This document shows, piece by piece, positions 62,343 through 64,000 of a stretch of 64,000 bases of DNA. The notes under the pieces were generated by a model. It had not been told where the DNA came from, made no database searches, and saw nothing but the letters and a program-made list of their open reading frames with translations. The position numbers and the translations under genes are program-made. Position 1 is the first letter of the stretch. Every line of letters begins with the position of its first letter. This stretch comes from ENR-C20 sp942493145 (GTDB lineage: Bacteria > Bacillota > Clostridia > Acetivibrionales > DTU013), in contig OW818679.1 in assembly GCA_942493145.1 (NCBI GenBank), positions 2,232,001 through 2,296,000 on the forward strand. Direction: 5' to 3'.

Positions 62343-63192
62343 TAATATTTTCTGTTTTCCTGAGCATGCCCATATATATTATATTTTCGAGTATACCTGA
62401 ATTTCCTTTAATTTTCATTAATTCATAAGCTTTTGATATTTGGTTCAGGGAATATGTCAGATTGAATTCCACCCTATCCCTTATCCTCTTTTTAAAAAAG
62501 TCCGGTTCCTCACCCTCTTCAAAGCGAAATTGCAGTATCAGAGGATTATAATTCCCGCTTTCCAAGTCCTTCACTATATCATCATATGCATCAAGTATGT
62601 ATATCCATTTGCCTAAATTATAGCCTATCCATCTTAGGATCTTTTCATTATTTTCATTCCTGCACAAAGGTTCATATGCAGTGACTTCCTCCATAAGTTT
62701 TGCGAAGGGTTCTGCCGCCCTGTCCATTGATGGGCATTTTTCTTCTTCAAGTCTATGCAGTTCCCGCAATCTGGACTCAATTATATCACATTTCTGTGGA
62801 TATTTTTTCTTTAATTTACGGAATGCATTTGACATTAAAAACATTCCGCCACATGATAAAACAGAACCATCGTCCAGCATCTTGTCTTCAAGATTATAAT
62901 ACGCCAGCAGTATATTTATGTCTGAGGCATAATCAACAATACTATTATTTCTTACAACATATCTTTTGTTGATTTGGTGGGCTATGCAACGCTCCTTCCT
63001 CACATCCAGCCTTTCACCTGATACGGATGAAAGTAAAATTGCAAGGAATGTCGAGTCATAATTGAGCACAAGCCTTTTAAGCTGCCCATGGCTTTTTCCA
63101 ATGGATTTGCAGACTCCGCAGTAATATGCCCTGAACAGCTCATATTCCTTAATCTTCATTTCAGGTTTTTCCGGAAGGATATAACCGAACAT
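62311..63192 (-). CDS. DUF5685 family protein
   Basis: The protein has about 293 residues from ATG 63192, which has AAAGGG five bases upstream. It begins MFGYILPEKPEMKIKEYELFRAYYCGVC, a pattern I associate with DUF5685 proteins of Clostridia, with CGVC near residue 28 and a helical remainder with scattered Cys. In other genomes it also sits beside a DnaJ-domain gene, as I recall. Function unknown; a metal-binding or Fe-S role is possible from the Cys content. Confidence 0.8.
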   Translation of the reverse strand: MFGYILPEKPEMKIKEYELFRAYYCGVCKSIGKSHGQLKRLVLNYDSTFLAILLSSVSGERLDVRKERCIAHQINKRYVVRNNSIVDYASDINILLAYYNLEDKMLDDGSVLSCGGMFLMSNAFRKLKKKYPQKCDIIESRLRELHRLEEEKCPSMDRAAEPFAKLMEEVTAYEPLCRNENNEKILRWIGYNLGKWIYILDAYDDIVKDLESGNYNPLILQFRFEEGEEPDFFKKRIRDRVEFNLTYSLNQISKAYELMKIKGNSGILENIIYMGMLRKTENIIGTGSCNRVE

Positions 63193-63333
63193 AAAAACCC
63201 TTTCAATTAGAAATAACAACACAAAATAAATAATAGCACAGTGTGTTTTAAAATTAAAGTACAGGTTTGATTTTAAATGATTTTCGGATATAATCGGATA
63301 TAATAGAAAACAACCAATAAACGGGAGACAATT

Positions 63334-64000
63334 ATGCTGATAAATAATGAAAATGAAAATAAAACGTTTGGGAATGAGGCAGGCAAAGCTGTATTGCTGC
63401 TCGATTCGCTGGTAATTTACAGGGGTCTTTTATCGGATCCTGTTATAAATAGTTTATACACACTATTAAAATATACAACCGAATGCATATATGGGTTACA
63501 GTTACCCGCAAAGTTCATTGGGCTATACGCAGGTTTTATGAATACATTGACAGATATGGCCGGTTCCCTGGAAATCAAACAAAAACAACCTGATCTCAGC
63601 CAGTATGTAGTAAAGAAAATAATATCCTGTGACAATGCGTTTTCCCGTTTATACGCCTCACCGGGCAGCTGCATATCTGCTTTCGATTCAGCAGCAGGCA
63701 TTGATTTGGATGCACTTCAGTTTGTTTCCACCATATCATCCGATACGATAAAAAATGTTATATATGAGGTAATCAACAGCTGCACGGTAAAAGGAATATG
63801 CAACGATAGCGATGCCGCATTGCTGAAATCGATCATATTCAGACTCCCTTCATGGGACACAGGAGATGTCACTGAAACTGCAACTGGATCTGAAACTGCA
63901 ACTGAAACTGGCTATGCATACTCAACCTTGTTTTCAGGGATGGACGGCAGTGAAAGCTGGAGTTCTCAAATTCCCCTGCTGGCCGATTATCACAGAATCA
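63334..64000 (+). CDS. DUF815 family AAA-type ATPase, 5' part only
   Basis: The gene starts at ATG 63334, with GGGAG eight bases upstream, and runs off the window after 222 codons. The visible part is the N-terminal helical region of DUF815 proteins, ending with the WSSQIPLLADYH segment that normally precedes the Walker A motif. The ATPase domain itself is outside. An acidic Thr-Glu-rich insert near residue 185 comes from a short DNA repeat. It is divergent from the DUF5685 gene. Confidence 0.75.
   Translation, partial: MLINNENENKTFGNEAGKAVLLLDSLVIYRGLLSDPVINSLYTLLKYTTECIYGLQLPAKFIGLYAGFMNTLTDMAGSLEIKQKQPDLSQYVVKKIISCDNAFSRLYASPGSCISAFDSAAGIDLDALQFVSTISSDTIKNVIYEVINSCTVKGICNDSDAALLKSIIFRLPSWDTGDVTETATGSETATETGYAYSTLFSGMDGSESWSSQIPLLADYHRI
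63877..63915 (+). repeat. short tandem repeat in the DUF815 gene
   Basis: GAAACTGCAACT occurs with slight change three times, encoding a Glu-Thr-Ala-Thr run. The frame is kept. Confidence 0.7.

Overview
The window is a stretch of chromosome from an anaerobic, spore-forming member of the Clostridia (Bacillota). Evidence for this is a one-piece pyruvate:ferredoxin oxidoreductase, a forespore gene set (small DUF3787 spore protein, YtfI-like protein, GerW/YtfJ), strong Shine-Dalgarno sequences before most genes, a Bacillus-like mltG-trmR-U32-PBP gene order, and moderate to low GC content. I cannot name the genus. No rRNA, tRNA, insertion sequence or CRISPR array is visible.

Layout. 0.1-2.2 kb (+): apbE, NusG-domain-II protein and a Gx (heptaprenyl diphosphate synthase component I type) membrane protein. 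2.2-12.0 kb (-): a sugar uptake and sensing operon of three periplasmic-type binding proteins, a YesM/YesN-type kinase and AraC-type regulator, and an ABC ATPase and permease. 12.0-15.6 kb: an AT-rich accessory island. It holds a nuclease-like gene split by a -1 frameshift at a dnaX-type slippery heptamer, followed by a row of small same-strand genes (GNAT, broken HIT gene, methyltransferase, small membrane protein), each followed by the same short repeat. 15.6-20.1 kb (-): GH13 glucosidase, MFS transporter and GH1 glucosidase. 20.3-23.3 kb: MBL-fold hydrolase, flavin-reductase-like protein and the spore genes. 23.4-28.6 kb: PFOR, asparaginase II and a membrane protein. 28.9-31.1 kb: an SDR/NmrA protein, then a second patch of the cassette-like repeats with a GNAT and a VanZ gene. 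31.2-37.4 kb (-): a copper operon (HMA-SafE-cupredoxin protein, CopA, response regulator, kinase). 37.5-40.3 kb (-): cysteine synthesis with an Rrf2 regulator. 40.5-43.4 kb: YjiH-like membrane protein, DtxR-family regulator and ZIP transporter. 43.5-50.3 kb (-): PBP, tRNA-wobble modification pair (U32 protein and TrmR), MltG and TypA. 50.5-58.5 kb (-): a single-module NRPS (C-A-T-reductase, threonine-type specificity code by hand reading), a membrane histidine kinase and an HD-GYP response regulator, apparently one operon. 58.6-63.2 kb (-): MutS2, a small membrane protein, a DnaJ-domain protein and a DUF5685 protein. From 63.3 kb (+): the start of a DUF815 ATPase cut by the window edge.

Features that stand out: the cassette-like repeats behind accessory genes; the NRPS-kinase-HD-GYP operon with its own promoter and a 10-bp phased leader repeat; a 10-bp tandem repeat whose copy number decides whether the copper protein carries a Cys-rich tail; a 19-bp tandem repeat that multiplies a ribosome-binding site plus start codon in front of the GH1 gene; a PBP ribosome-binding site inside a hairpin; and many short tandem repeats inside and between genes.
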